Below, in pieces: positions 1-9,141 of a stretch of 64,000 nucleotides of DNA. The position numbers and the translations under genes are program-made. The notes beneath the pieces are model-generated. The model searched no databases and had not been told where the DNA came from. It worked only from the letters and a program-made list of their open reading frames with translations. The DNA is taken from the NCBI RefSeq assembly GCF_029714425.1, contig NZ_CP121668.1:8143501-8207500 (forward strand), read 5' to 3'. The stretch's first letter is position 1. Each line of letters starts with the position of its first letter. Source of the DNA: Bradyrhizobium sp. CB2312. Lineage in GTDB: Bacteria; Pseudomonadota; Alphaproteobacteria; Rhizobiales; Xanthobacteraceae.

Positions 1-357
1 TTGAATTAAGGGGAGATGCGAGCCTGAGCCTTGCCGCTGCGCTAACAATTGAAGCGCCTCAGATCGTATTCCTAGTGCGGAACGAACATGATGAAAGCGA
101 GTCGCATCAATTCAGACAATAGAATCAGTTTCGATCAATGCCGAACTCAAAGACGCAGCCGACGTTCTTGGCAAATCGGGCGGCGATGTGCGGAGACCCC
201 TGACAGTGCGGTGCATCGTAGGCCTATCTACGCTTTTCCCAACGAGCAACGACCAGAGGCGGCTTCTAAAATAAATTGACATATACAATTATATTATGCT
301 AGTAGCCACCTCAGATCGCTCAGGTTCTTCTGACGATCATAGTTAAATCTCCAAGGA
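1..357. other. Non-coding or unassigned stretch
   Basis: I see no convincing gene here. A 63-codon frame at 88-279 has no recognisable motif and is rich in Arg, Gln and Ser, as random frames in GC-rich DNA often are. An AT-rich patch near 270-300 contains TTGACA but no well-spaced -10 box. The 3' end, just before the terminator at 358, resembles the DNA just before the porin terminator near 2225-2240, so this may be the scar of a lost porin gene. Confidence 0.4.
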
Positions 358-391
358 GAGCCGCCGGGATGCCCCCCGGGGGCTCTTTTTT
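358..391 (+). terminator. Rho-independent terminator, orphan porin type
   Basis: GAGCC-G-CCGGG pairs with CCCGG-G-GGCTC across a six-base loop and is followed by a run of T. The lead-in (ctccaaggag) and stem layout match the hairpin after the porin at 2239-2268, but no gene ends just upstream. It is probably what is left of a deleted porin copy. Confidence 0.8.
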
Positions 392-638
392 GTAGGGAAA
401 CTCGAAAACAAGACGATGGCGACGGCTTTAACCCCAAGGGTATGTTGCTCAAGGGTGACACCGAACATCGTAATGACGATGTAACAAATTAATTAATTGC
501 ATAAATCAATGGCGCTAAATAAGTGTCGCTCGACGGCGAGGGGCGCCTCGAAGTCGTTCCGTCGAGCACCTGCCCACCGAGGAGAGTTGGCCGCGGCGGA
601 TCTCTGAACGGCGAGTTTTCCAGCTTGGAGATTCATTT

Positions 639-2171
639 ATGAAACGAACGATGAAAAGTCTTATCCTCGGCTCCGCGGCAATGTTGGCGGGTACCGGGGC
701 GCAGGCAGCCGATCTTCCGGTGAAGGCCAAAGCGGTCGAGTACGTGAAGATCTGCTCGCTCTATGGTGCCGGTTTCTACTACATTCCAGGCACCGACACC
801 TGTATCAAGCTCGGTGGTTACTTGCGCGCTGAAGTCGCGCTGGGCACCAATAGTCATTATAATTGGACCAGCAGCGGCGTCGGTGCCGCGCATAACCGCC
901 TGAGCAACTATTACACCGCGCGCTCGCGGGAAGATTTCAACATCGATACGCGTACCGCGACCGAGTACGGCGTGGTTCGTACTTTCTTCGATGGCGTGTT
1001 CTCGTGGACGACGGGTGGTTATGCTGGGAGCGGTACTGGCCTCACTGGCGGTGCGACGGCTTACGACGCGGCTCCGTCTGGCACGAACGGCAGCGGTTCG
1101 ATCGCCGGCGGTTCGCTGGGCGTCTACTACGCCTTTATCCAGTTCGCTGGCTTCACACTGGGTAAGGCCGTTTCACAGTTCAGCGCTCCTTGGACCAACT
1201 ATCCGGCCAACAACTTCGATGGTCTCTGGGGCGGCGGGGGCACGGTCACTGGCGTGAACCAGTTCACCTACACCGCCGATTTTGGTCAGGGCGTAACAGC
1301 CGCGATTTCGGCCCAGGATCAGGTCCAGTACTATCAAGCCGGCCTTGTCAACGTGTCGGGCATTACATCGTCGGGCATCGTCGGTGGCGCCTATGGCTTG
1401 AACGACATCGGTGGTTCACGGTCTCCTGACCTCGTAGGTATGGTTCGCGTCGACCAGGCTTGGGGTCTCTTCCAGGCATCGGTAGCGGCGCACGACAATC
1501 ATGCTGGTTATTACGGAGCGGACGAGACCACTGGTCATCCCGGCGACAAATGGGGTTGGGCGCTTCAATTGGCCTTGTCCATCAAGAACATCCCGACTGG
1601 TGCGGGTGACACCATCAACATCCAAGGTGTCTATACGGATGGCGCGACCCGCTACAATGCTCAGGACTTGGCTCCCATCGCGTTCTCGATGTTTGGCGGC
1701 ACCGGTTTGGCTGGCGCATATCAAAGCGTCGGCTTTGCCAGTGCACCTGATGCCGTCTTTGTCGCTGGCTCTGGACTGCAGACAATCAAGACATACGGCT
1801 TCAACGGTGGTTACACCCACAACTGGGATCCGAACTGGAATACGGGCATCTATGGCATGTGGGCTGCGGTCCGCTACACCGATGCGGCGAAGGGCTTCAT
1901 TTGCGGTAGCACCGCCATGGGTGCTCTTCTCGTAACCGGTTCGACGTGTAACCCGGACTTCAACGTCATGTCGGCCGGTGTCATCACGCGCTGGACCCCC
2001 GTCAAAAACCTAACCTTCTCGGCGGATCTCAACTGGAGCCGCCTGGACCAGAAATACTTTGGTGCGGTCGTTTACGCGGGCAGCGCTGCCACTGCCAAGC
2101 CGGCAGCTGTCTACGAGCTGAAGGACCAGAACAGCCTCACGCTGCTTCTCCGTGCTCAGCGCAACTGGTGA
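639..2171 (+). CDS. Outer-membrane porin (porin_2, RopA/Omp2b type)
   Basis: A 510-residue general-diffusion porin of the alphaproteobacterial porin_2 family, which forms trimeric beta-barrels in the outer membrane. Residues 1-23 are a Sec signal peptide ending AQA before ADLPVKAK, the usual mature start in rhizobia. The family block GTDTCIKLGGYLRAE follows near residue 50, and the chain ends in an aromatic residue (NW), as needed for BAM recognition. GGAG lies 8 bases before the ATG at 639; a second ATG at 651 is a weaker choice. The gene stands alone, has its own terminator, and is followed by about 1 kb without genes. Length is typical to slightly long for the family. The family is certain; the solute preference cannot be read from sequence. 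Confidence 0.93.
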   Translation: MKRTMKSLILGSAAMLAGTGAQAADLPVKAKAVEYVKICSLYGAGFYYIPGTDTCIKLGGYLRAEVALGTNSHYNWTSSGVGAAHNRLSNYYTARSREDFNIDTRTATEYGVVRTFFDGVFSWTTGGYAGSGTGLTGGATAYDAAPSGTNGSGSIAGGSLGVYYAFIQFAGFTLGKAVSQFSAPWTNYPANNFDGLWGGGGTVTGVNQFTYTADFGQGVTAAISAQDQVQYYQAGLVNVSGITSSGIVGGAYGLNDIGGSRSPDLVGMVRVDQAWGLFQASVAAHDNHAGYYGADETTGHPGDKWGWALQLALSIKNIPTGAGDTINIQGVYTDGATRYNAQDLAPIAFSMFGGTGLAGAYQSVGFASAPDAVFVAGSGLQTIKTYGFNGGYTHNWDPNWNTGIYGMWAAVRYTDAAKGFICGSTAMGALLVTGSTCNPDFNVMSAGVITRWTPVKNLTFSADLNWSRLDQKYFGAVVYAGSAATAKPAAVYELKDQNSLTLLLRAQRNW

Positions 2172-2238
2172 GTTTTCTGTCCAACCAGCAAAAGGGAGAA
2201 CACGAAGCGGCTCTATTCAGTGAAGTTTGACCTCCAAG

Positions 2239-2268
2239 GAGGCCTCCGGCATGCCCGCCGGGGGCCTC
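2239..2268 (+). terminator. Hairpin terminator of the porin gene
   Basis: GAGGCC-T-CCGGC pairs with GCCGG-G-GGCCTC around a short loop, about 70 bases past the porin stop. It lacks a strong T-run. It is built like the orphan terminator at 358-391, supporting a duplicated porin unit. Confidence 0.7.
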
Positions 2269-3220
2269 TGGTGGGGAGAAAATCTCAACGTCGCGTGAAA
2301 CCTGCGCACCTGCTTAGCGATTGGGCCCGACTGATTTGAAAACCGCCCTCGGCCACCGAGTCTCAAAGCTTGGTCTGATTAGCGCGAGTGGGATGTACGC
2401 TAGATCTCGTTCTGGTCAGGACCCCAGAGGGCAAGGCGCTCAATCATTTTTTGAATGTTGCATGTGAGCAGGTCAGCGACCGCCAATGCGGTTCGGCTAA
2501 TCCGACCAAGAGTTCGCGCTCACATCATTCTGGCCCATATGTGAATGCCTCGTGCGGTTCAGGGCGATGGGATGGGGCACCACGTCCGACGTTAATCCAG
2601 CCCTCATAGGCGCTACGGATGAGCCCGCAGCGCATGTCGGATCGCTCCAGCGAGATGGACTTCCCGCATCATACCTCGCATCTCGACGGTCGCCTCAGCT
2701 CGCCTTTTTTAAGATCTCCTCGAAAGCATAAATCGATGCGGTTCGTCAGAAGAGATGCCCTCGTCCGCGTAACATGGCTCTGGCATAGTGAGCAGCGCGC
2801 CTCGGCCGCATGACACCGAAGGTACAGATCACTCCCTCGCTCTCGTCTCATTGATGTTGGCGGAGGGAGAAAAAGGGCACATACAGAGCGCGGATGCCGG
2901 TGCGGCTTGCCGCAAGGATTACAGCACTTGATCAGGAAGTGCCCTCGTTCAGCCGCGGTCCGAGCGCTTTACTCTCCGGGTTAATCAATCCAAGTCCGTG
3001 ATCACGGTGACATAAGGTGTTCGCACTTGGGGGATGCCGTGCAGAATTTCAGACGTCGGAGGGGGCATATTAACGGAAATCAGCGCTATGGGCTCGGCAG
3101 AATGCTTTGTGAAAAGCAAAGGCATCGGCGCAGGAACCTGCATCCGTCAGGACGAACATCATGGCTGGTCCTCGACGGGAGAGTAGGGGGAACGCCAGAA
3201 GGCACCGGAAGGGAAGGCCA
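2269..3220. other. Gene-free interval upstream of the first ABC importer
   Basis: About 950 bases without a supportable gene. Short open frames at 2388-2609 and 2619-2813 have no recognisable domain and no clear ribosome binding site. A small palindrome, GTGATCAC, lies near 2998. The region probably holds decayed sequence plus the promoter of the importer operon, but I could not identify either. Confidence 0.4.
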
Positions 3221-4339
3221 ATGCCATGCACGAACAATGCGTTTGTGAAGTTTTCCGGGGTCCAGAAGACTTATGACGGCGAAACGCTGGTCGTTAAGAA
3301 TCTCAACTTGGAAATCGCCCGGGGTGAATTTCTGACGATGCTGGGGCCCTCCGGCTCCGGCAAGACCACGACGCTTACGATGCTCGCCGGCTTTGAAGCT
3401 CCCACCCACGGCTCGATTCACTTGGCGGGTCGGCCAATCGATAAAATGCCGCCTCACAAGCGCGATATCGGCATGGTGTTTCAGAATTACGCGTTGTTTC
3501 CGCACTTGACCGTAAAGGACAACCTTGCCTTCCCGCTTAAGGTCCGCAAGCTGGGTAGAGCTGAGATCGAGGCTAGGATCAAGCGAGCGCTCGACATGGT
3601 TCAGCTCGGCGCCTACAGCGCGCGCCGACCCGGCCAGCTTTCGGGTGGCCAGCAGCAGCGCGTCGCGCTCGCCCGCGCGCTCGTCTTCGAGCCCAAGCTC
3701 GTTCTGATGGACGAGCCGCTCGGAGCGCTGGACAAGCAGCTGCGTGAGCAGATGCAGCTCGAGATCAAGCACATTCACGAGGATCTCGGCGTCACGATAG
3801 TTTATGTGACGCACGACCAAGGCGAAGCGTTGACCATGTCGGACCGAATAGCGGTATTCAACGATGGGGTCGTCCAGCAGCTTGCTGCGCCCGACGAGCT
3901 ATATGAGCGGCCGACGAACGCTTTCGTGGCGCAATTCATCGGTGAGAACAACCGCCTCTACGGGAACGTTCTGGGAATCAACGGCACGACATGCAACGTG
4001 GAGATTTCCGGTGCCGGCACTGTGAAGGCGCTGGCGATCAATGTTGAGGCCGTCGGCCGACCGACCGTGCTATCGCTGCGGCCCGAGCGCGTGAGGCTTA
4101 ATCCTACGCCAGGATCGCTGCCGAACATCTTCGATGCCCGGGTGAAGGAGCTGATTTACCTCGGGGACCATGTGCGCACTCGCCTCTCGGTCTGCGGGCA
4201 CGATGATTTCGTGGTCAAGCTGCCGAATTCCGAAGGTATTGCACAGCTCGATGCCGGAGCGGCGATTACCGTAGGCTGGAAAACCGAGGATTGCCGTGCG
4301 CTCGAGTTATTGAAGGGCACGACAGCTGCTGTGCGGTAA
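3221..4339 (+). CDS. Polyamine/opine-type ABC importer ATPase
   Basis: The ATP-hydrolysing subunit of a PotA-like importer, 372 residues. Walker A GPSGSGKT is at residues 42-49, signature LSGGQQQRV near 140, Walker [13 protein letters not shown] near 162 and the H-loop [10 protein letters not shown] near 195. A C-terminal TOBE-type regulatory region follows. The H-loop reads DQGEA where most relatives have DQEEA. The start at 3221 is chosen because it has GGAAGG just upstream and family similarity begins there; an in-frame ATG at 3161 would add 20 Arg-rich residues. It leads an operon with binding protein (4400), permease (5505) and permease (6765). Family call is firm; substrate (polyamine, opine or similar cation) is inferred. 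Confidence 0.93.
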   Translation: MPCTNNAFVKFSGVQKTYDGETLVVKNLNLEIARGEFLTMLGPSGSGKTTTLTMLAGFEAPTHGSIHLAGRPIDKMPPHKRDIGMVFQNYALFPHLTVKDNLAFPLKVRKLGRAEIEARIKRALDMVQLGAYSARRPGQLSGGQQQRVALARALVFEPKLVLMDEPLGALDKQLREQMQLEIKHIHEDLGVTIVYVTHDQGEALTMSDRIAVFNDGVVQQLAAPDELYERPTNAFVAQFIGENNRLYGNVLGINGTTCNVEISGAGTVKALAINVEAVGRPTVLSLRPERVRLNPTPGSLPNIFDARVKELIYLGDHVRTRLSVCGHDDFVVKLPNSEGIAQLDAGAAITVGWKTEDCRALELLKGTTAAVR

Positions 4340-4399
4340 CGCTGGCCGGATGTTTCTTTGATGCCGTATCACGTTTTTGAGCCATAGAGGAGACATTGG

Positions 4400-5449
4400 A
4401 TGATGAACAAACTCGTGAAAGTCGCCAGCCTGGGGACAATGGCTTTGCTGGCGCTAGAACCTGCTTTAGCGGCCGATCAGTTCACGGTCGTCTCGTGGGG
4501 GGGAGCCTTTCAGGTGGCACAACGCAAAGCGTTCTTCGAGCCTTTCACGAAGGAGACCGGGATCAAGATTACCGAAGACGAGTACAACGGCGAGATCGCA
4601 AAGGTCCGCGCTATGGTCGAGTCCAAGAGCGTCAGCTGGGATGTGATCAACGAATACTCCCTGTGGACGATTGAATTGTGCAACCAAGGCCTTGTCGAAA
4701 AGATCGACTGGAACAAATTGGGCCTCGACCGGTCGAAATTCCTCGGAGCCGACATGTATGAGTGCGGGGTGCCAGCTGAAGTCCTTGCGACCGGTATCGC
4801 TTATGACAAGGATAAGCTGCCGGATGGCCCAACGACCGTCGCTGACCTGTTTGACTTGCAGAAATTTCCAGGCAAGCGCGGACTCTACAAGGGTTTCGAG
4901 GGCAATCTCGAATTGGCCCTTATGGCCGAGGGGGTAGCCATCAAGGATCTCTACAAGGTTCTCCGTACGCCCGAAGGCGTCGACCGCGCCATCAAGAAGC
5001 TTGACACGATCAAGAAAGACACCATCTGGTGGACGTCTGGTGCCCAGCCGCCGCAGCTTCTAGCCGATGGTCAGGTCGTTATGACAACGGCTTACAACGG
5101 CCGCATAGACGATGCCAACAAGAATTCCGGCAAACACTTTGAGATGATGTGGGATGGCGCCGGCTTAACTGTGAACGTCTGGGCCATTCCAAAGGGAACG
5201 CCGCGGAGAGAGGAGGCATACAAGTTCATCGCCTTCGCAGCGGCGCCCCGTGCTCAGGCTGACCTTACCCGCTATATCACCTACTCGTCCCTCAACCAAG
5301 ACGCGATGGCTCTGGTCGATCCAGCAATCATGCCCCACCTTGCGACTGCGCCTGATCATCTACCCAATTTGGTCATGGTCGATCCGGCCTTTCGGGCTGA
5401 AAAAGGCGCCGAACTGCGCCAGCGCTTCAACAACTGGCTCGCGAAGTAA
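4400..5449 (+). CDS. Polyamine/opine-type periplasmic binding protein
   Basis: The PotD-like solute receptor of the 3.2-7.6 kb importer, 349 residues. Residues 1-24 form a Sec signal peptide ending ALA before ADQFTVVSWGG. The fold signature VVSWGG...FFEPFTKETGIKI is typical of extracellular solute-binding family 1 proteins that bind polyamines or opine-like amino acids. Tandem start codons ATGATG lie at 4400-4405 with GAGGAG just upstream. It follows the ATPase gene by about 60 bases and precedes the permease genes. Nothing is missing relative to the family, so it should be exported and functional. The ligand cannot be named from sequence. Confidence 0.93.
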   Translation: MMNKLVKVASLGTMALLALEPALAADQFTVVSWGGAFQVAQRKAFFEPFTKETGIKITEDEYNGEIAKVRAMVESKSVSWDVINEYSLWTIELCNQGLVEKIDWNKLGLDRSKFLGADMYECGVPAEVLATGIAYDKDKLPDGPTTVADLFDLQKFPGKRGLYKGFEGNLELALMAEGVAIKDLYKVLRTPEGVDRAIKKLDTIKKDTIWWTSGAQPPQLLADGQVVMTTAYNGRIDDANKNSGKHFEMMWDGAGLTVNVWAIPKGTPRREEAYKFIAFAAAPRAQADLTRYITYSSLNQDAMALVDPAIMPHLATAPDHLPNLVMVDPAFRAEKGAELRQRFNNWLAK

Positions 5450-5504
5450 CACGACCACAAAGAACGAGGACGCGTGGAGCTCAACGCGTCCCGCGGCCTT
5501 ATGG

Positions 5505-6761
5505 ATGAGTTCGATGGCAATGATCGCGGCCCCAATCAATGGCCCGTACGAAATTCCGCTGCGGATCACGCTGAAGCGCCTCGAACGTCGGCGCAAGCTG
5601 CAGGCCTTCTTGCTTGTCCTACCGCTGCTGCTCTTCATGGCAATCACTTTCGTCCTGCCAATCGGCCGGATGATTTTCAACGCCGTTCATGACGACACGT
5701 TGCTGATTCGAATGCCAAGAACTGTGGCAGCGCTCAGAGAATGGGACGGCAAAGACCTGCCAGACGAAGCCGTCTATGCGGCGCTTGCCGAAGATCTCAA
5801 AAGGTCCCGGGAACGGATGACCGCTTCCGAGATCGGTACGCGAATCAACTACGAATTGCCTGGCGCAATCAGTCAGCTAACCTTGAGCGCCGCAAAGGCG
5901 AGCACTCTCACATCCGGTCCCTACAAGGCAGCGCTGATCGAGATTAGTCCGCTGTGGGAACGGCACGAGGTCTGGACTCTGCTGAAACGCGAAATCTCCG
6001 GCTACACTGCCTATTACCTGCTTCGTTCGATCGATTACCAGTACGGCCCCGACGGCCACATCGTTGCCTCACCTCCTGATACCGCAGTCTTCCGGGATGT
6101 GTTCGTGCGCACAATCGGCATCAGTATCAGCGTCACGGCGGCGGCTCTCCTTCTCGGCTTTCCAGTAGCTTATCTCCTCGCAACATTGCCGCTCAGGACT
6201 AGCAATCTGCTGATGATCATGGTCCTCCTGCCGCTTTGGACCTCGGTGCTCGTGCGTACAACCGCGTGGGTCATTCTCTTGCAACAGCACGGCGTGGTCA
6301 ATGAAGTGCTCATGGCGCTTCATTTCATATCGAAGCCTGCCGAGCTTATTTTCAATCGAGTTGGCACTGTCATCGCCATGACCCACATTCAGCTCCCCTT
6401 CACACTCCTGCCGATCTATAGCGTGATGAGGACCATTCCGCCTAGCCACGTCCGCGCCGCGCGCTCGCTTGGCGCCGGCCCGTTCTATGCGTTTTGGAAA
6501 ATTTATTTCCCGCAAACACTGCCGGGCATCGCCGCAGGCTGCCTCCTGAGCTTCATCATGTGTTTAGGCTATTACATCACGCCGGCACTCGTCGGGGGAG
6601 CGTCCGACCAGATGATCAGCTATTTCGTCGCGCTGTACACCAACGAAGAGCTAAACTGGGGAATGGCCTCGGCCTTGGGTGCTATTCTGCTAACAGCGAC
6701 ACTGCTGCTCTACTATGTCTTCAATAAGTTAATCGGCATCGACCGGATCAAGATGGGGTAG
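5505..6761 (+). CDS. ABC importer permease, PotB-like, with long periplasmic insert
   Basis: An inner-membrane permease of the BPD_transp_1 family, about 418 residues. A charged amphipathic N-terminus is followed by TM1 (LLLFMAITFVLPIG). Then comes an unusually long soluble stretch of about 130 residues before the next helices, a layout known from the larger PotB-like subunits. The EAA coupling loop reads RAARSLGAGPFYAFWKIYF. The frame is open further upstream to 5250, but that part overlaps the binding-protein gene in another frame. The start is among ATGs at 5505, 5514 and 5520, none with a strong ribosome site. It ends 3 bases before the next permease gene. Confidence 0.88.
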   Translation: MSSMAMIAAPINGPYEIPLRITLKRLERRRKLQAFLLVLPLLLFMAITFVLPIGRMIFNAVHDDTLLIRMPRTVAALREWDGKDLPDEAVYAALAEDLKRSRERMTASEIGTRINYELPGAISQLTLSAAKASTLTSGPYKAALIEISPLWERHEVWTLLKREISGYTAYYLLRSIDYQYGPDGHIVASPPDTAVFRDVFVRTIGISISVTAAALLLGFPVAYLLATLPLRTSNLLMIMVLLPLWTSVLVRTTAWVILLQQHGVVNEVLMALHFISKPAELIFNRVGTVIAMTHIQLPFTLLPIYSVMRTIPPSHVRAARSLGAGPFYAFWKIYFPQTLPGIAAGCLLSFIMCLGYYITPALVGGASDQMISYFVALYTNEELNWGMASALGAILLTATLLLYYVFNKLIGIDRIKMG

Positions 6762-6764
6762 AAC

Positions 6765-7595
6765 ATGCGTGCTTCCGCCTATGTCTCTCCGATCGAAAAG
6801 GGCTGGTGCTACCTGCACCGGCTGATCTGTGGAGCAGTGCTTCTATTTCTGATCGCACCGATCCTTGCCATTGTGCCGCTCTCCTTCAACTCCGTGCCCT
6901 TCTTCACCTATCCGATGCCGTCGCTGTCACTGCGTTGGTATCAGGAGTTCTTTTTCACGAATCGATGGCAGGGCGCGCTACTCAACTCGATTTTCATTGC
7001 GATATCCGTGACGCTGCTATCTTCCGTGCTTGGCACACTGGCTGCGCTGGGCCTCAGCCGAAACAACTTTCCTTGGCGCACAGCGATCACGGGCCTCTTG
7101 ATCGCCCCCATGGTCGTGCCGGTCGTCATCACGGCAGTCGGAGTGTACTTCTTCTTCGCCAATGTGGGGCTGCTGAACACGTATATCGGCCTGGTTCTCG
7201 CTCATACAACGTTGGCTACTCCCTTCGTCGTCATTACCGTGACCGCAACCATGAAGGGTTTCGACCATTCGATCGTTCGGGCTGCATCGAGCTTGGGCGC
7301 GCCGCCGATCACAGCATTTTTCAAAATCACTCTACCGCTGATCATGCCTGGATTCATTTCTGGCGCGCTCTTCGCCTTCCTCACCTCGTTCGACGAGGTA
7401 GTAGTCGCGCTTTTCATCGCAGGCCCCGAGCAGCGTACGCTGCCGAGGGTCATGTTCTCCGGCATGCGAGAGGAAATCAGTCCAACCATCATCGCCGCCG
7501 CCACTGTGTTGATCCTGTTCTCCATCGGCATGTTGACCGCTGTCGAGCTACTCCGCAGGCGATCGGAGCGCCTGCGCGGCATCCGTAACACCTGA
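6765..7595 (+). CDS. ABC importer permease, PotC-like
   Basis: The second membrane subunit of the first importer, 276 residues with about six transmembrane helices (for example LICGAVLLFLIAPILAIVPL near residue 20). The EAA loop AASSLGAPPITAFFKITLP contacts the ATPase. It starts 3 bases after the previous stop, so the two permeases are very likely translated together. It is the last gene of the operon; a dead IS481 lies about 130 bases further on. Full length, no defects seen. Confidence 0.92.
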   Translation: MRASAYVSPIEKGWCYLHRLICGAVLLFLIAPILAIVPLSFNSVPFFTYPMPSLSLRWYQEFFFTNRWQGALLNSIFIAISVTLLSSVLGTLAALGLSRNNFPWRTAITGLLIAPMVVPVVITAVGVYFFFANVGLLNTYIGLVLAHTTLATPFVVITVTATMKGFDHSIVRAASSLGAPPITAFFKITLPLIMPGFISGALFAFLTSFDEVVVALFIAGPEQRTLPRVMFSGMREEISPTIIAAATVLILFSIGMLTAVELLRRRSERLRGIRNT

Positions 7596-7727
7596 CGACT
7601 CATGCCGCGTGTTGAGAACACTCTCCCGGCTTCTGGCAAAATTTCAAGCTTTGTCCAACACGTCGCTAGATGTTTGATCCCAGATTTTGATGGAGGCATC
7701 CTTGTCTACCGAATCAAAGGATGCGCT

Positions 7728-8425
7728 ATGGGCCAGGTTCTTCATGGGAGCGCCACGACGACAGAGGCGATCCGTCCAGCGATACAGTATAGTCGAGTGA
7801 GTCTGAGGACCCTGGCTAAACGCTATGGGATCAACTAGAACACCGTCGCCAAATGGAAGAAGCGGACTTCGCTTGCCGACCTCCCAACCGGCCCCAGGCA
7901 GGCAAATCGACGGTGCTGTCCGTGGAAGAAGAGGCGGTTATCGTAGCCTTCCGGCGCTACATGCTATTGCCGCTCGATGATTGCCTCTATGCGCTGCAGC
8001 CAACGATCCCGCATCTGACACGCTCATCATTGCATCGCTGCCTGCAGCGCCATGGGATCGGCCGACTGCCGGACGTTGAAGGCGACCGACCAGCAAAGAA
8101 GAAGCAAGAGCTATCCGATCGGCTTCTTCCACATCGACATTGCCGAGGTGCGAACCGAACAGGGCAAGCTCCACATGTTTGTGGCGATCGACCGCATTCG
8201 CCTATGTCGAACTACACGAAAGGGCTACCACGGCTGTATCGAGGGACTTCCTGCCGCGCCTGATCGCAGCCGCTCCCTATCAGATCCATACGGTGTTCAC
8301 TGAAGACGACATTCAGTTTACGACCCCCGAGCGCCGGCGGCTCGGCCGTGCCGTTGATCAAAGAGGCCATCGCAAACGGCGAATTCTTCTGGGCCCACGC
8401 ATTCGAGCACGCCTGCGCCAGAAAC
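7728..8425 (+). pseudogene. IS481-family transposase remnant
   Basis: A decayed transposase. The N-terminus MGQVLHGSATTTEAIRPAIQ reads to a stop near 7838 (...LAKRYGIN, stop). The frame continues directly as NTVAKWKKRTSLADLPTG, then STVLSVEEEAVIVAFRR and LDDCLYALQPTIPHLTRSSL. Later pieces are found in changing frames: SYPIGFFHIDIAEVRTEQGK near 8115, AYVELHERATTAVSRDFLPR near 8200, and HTVFTEDDIQFTTP near 8290. Similarity fades near 8420 after FWAHAFEHAC, so the C-terminal third is missing. At least one nonsense change and several frameshifts make it inactive. No inverted repeats were identified. Confidence 0.8.
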
Positions 8426-9141
8426 AAGGGACTTCCGTCACCGCTTTGCGTTGGACGCTAGCTGCCGAGCTCCTGTCTCAGGAAAGCTCTCGGCTGCAGC
8501 ACGAACTACATGGCTTCCTGGCCGGGGTCCAAGCGGCTCGAGCTCGACGCCAATATTGCTTCTTCTTCCGAGGCTAGCATGCCCTGCGGAGTGAGGACGA
8601 ATGCTCGTAGAGATGTACAAGGCCGATGCGTTCTTCTTCCGAAACGTCCGGGCCTCGCGCTGTTTTGTTAGGGCCGAAGCAACACACCAGGTGACTTATA
8701 GTAGGCGGCCTGAACTGATCGAATTTCCGTCAGCTCGCGGGGCGGTAGGTTGCCCCGACCGACAACCGCTGTACGATCCCATGAAGGTTCGTATGGCCTG
8801 CGCGTAGCTATTCGATACAGGAAGCCTCGAGGCCCCCGTCAAAACGAACTCGTGCAATAGCTTTCTATCATGCCGGCATTACGATCGCCTGGATACTACG
8901 CGTCGCTCGCTCACCTCCACCCGCGGTGAGGCGACGAGTCGTTCAAAGCGCGTTAGGGGCGTTTTCGAATGTCGCGTCCCAGTGCAGAATTTCGTCCGTG
9001 CTGGCGCAGCTTTTGGAGAAAGTCGGCTTTCGGCCGCGCTATGCTTTGCTTAGGTCCTTGATGCCTACCGATCTCTCAGAACTCGTCGCGGGGGGTCTGG
9101 GTAGAGTAAACAATTGGGACAGGTAGAGGTAATTTCCAGTC
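8426..9141. other. Unassigned interval after the IS481 remnant
   Basis: About 700 bases with no recognisable gene. Short frames at 8601-8807 and 8926-9126 look non-coding. It probably holds decayed mobile DNA and the promoter of the hydrolase gene at 9142. Confidence 0.4.

Noticed and set aside
275..305. TTGACA near 275 as a sigma-70 promoter
   Set aside because: No -10 hexamer occurs at 16-18 bases, and no gene starts shortly downstream.
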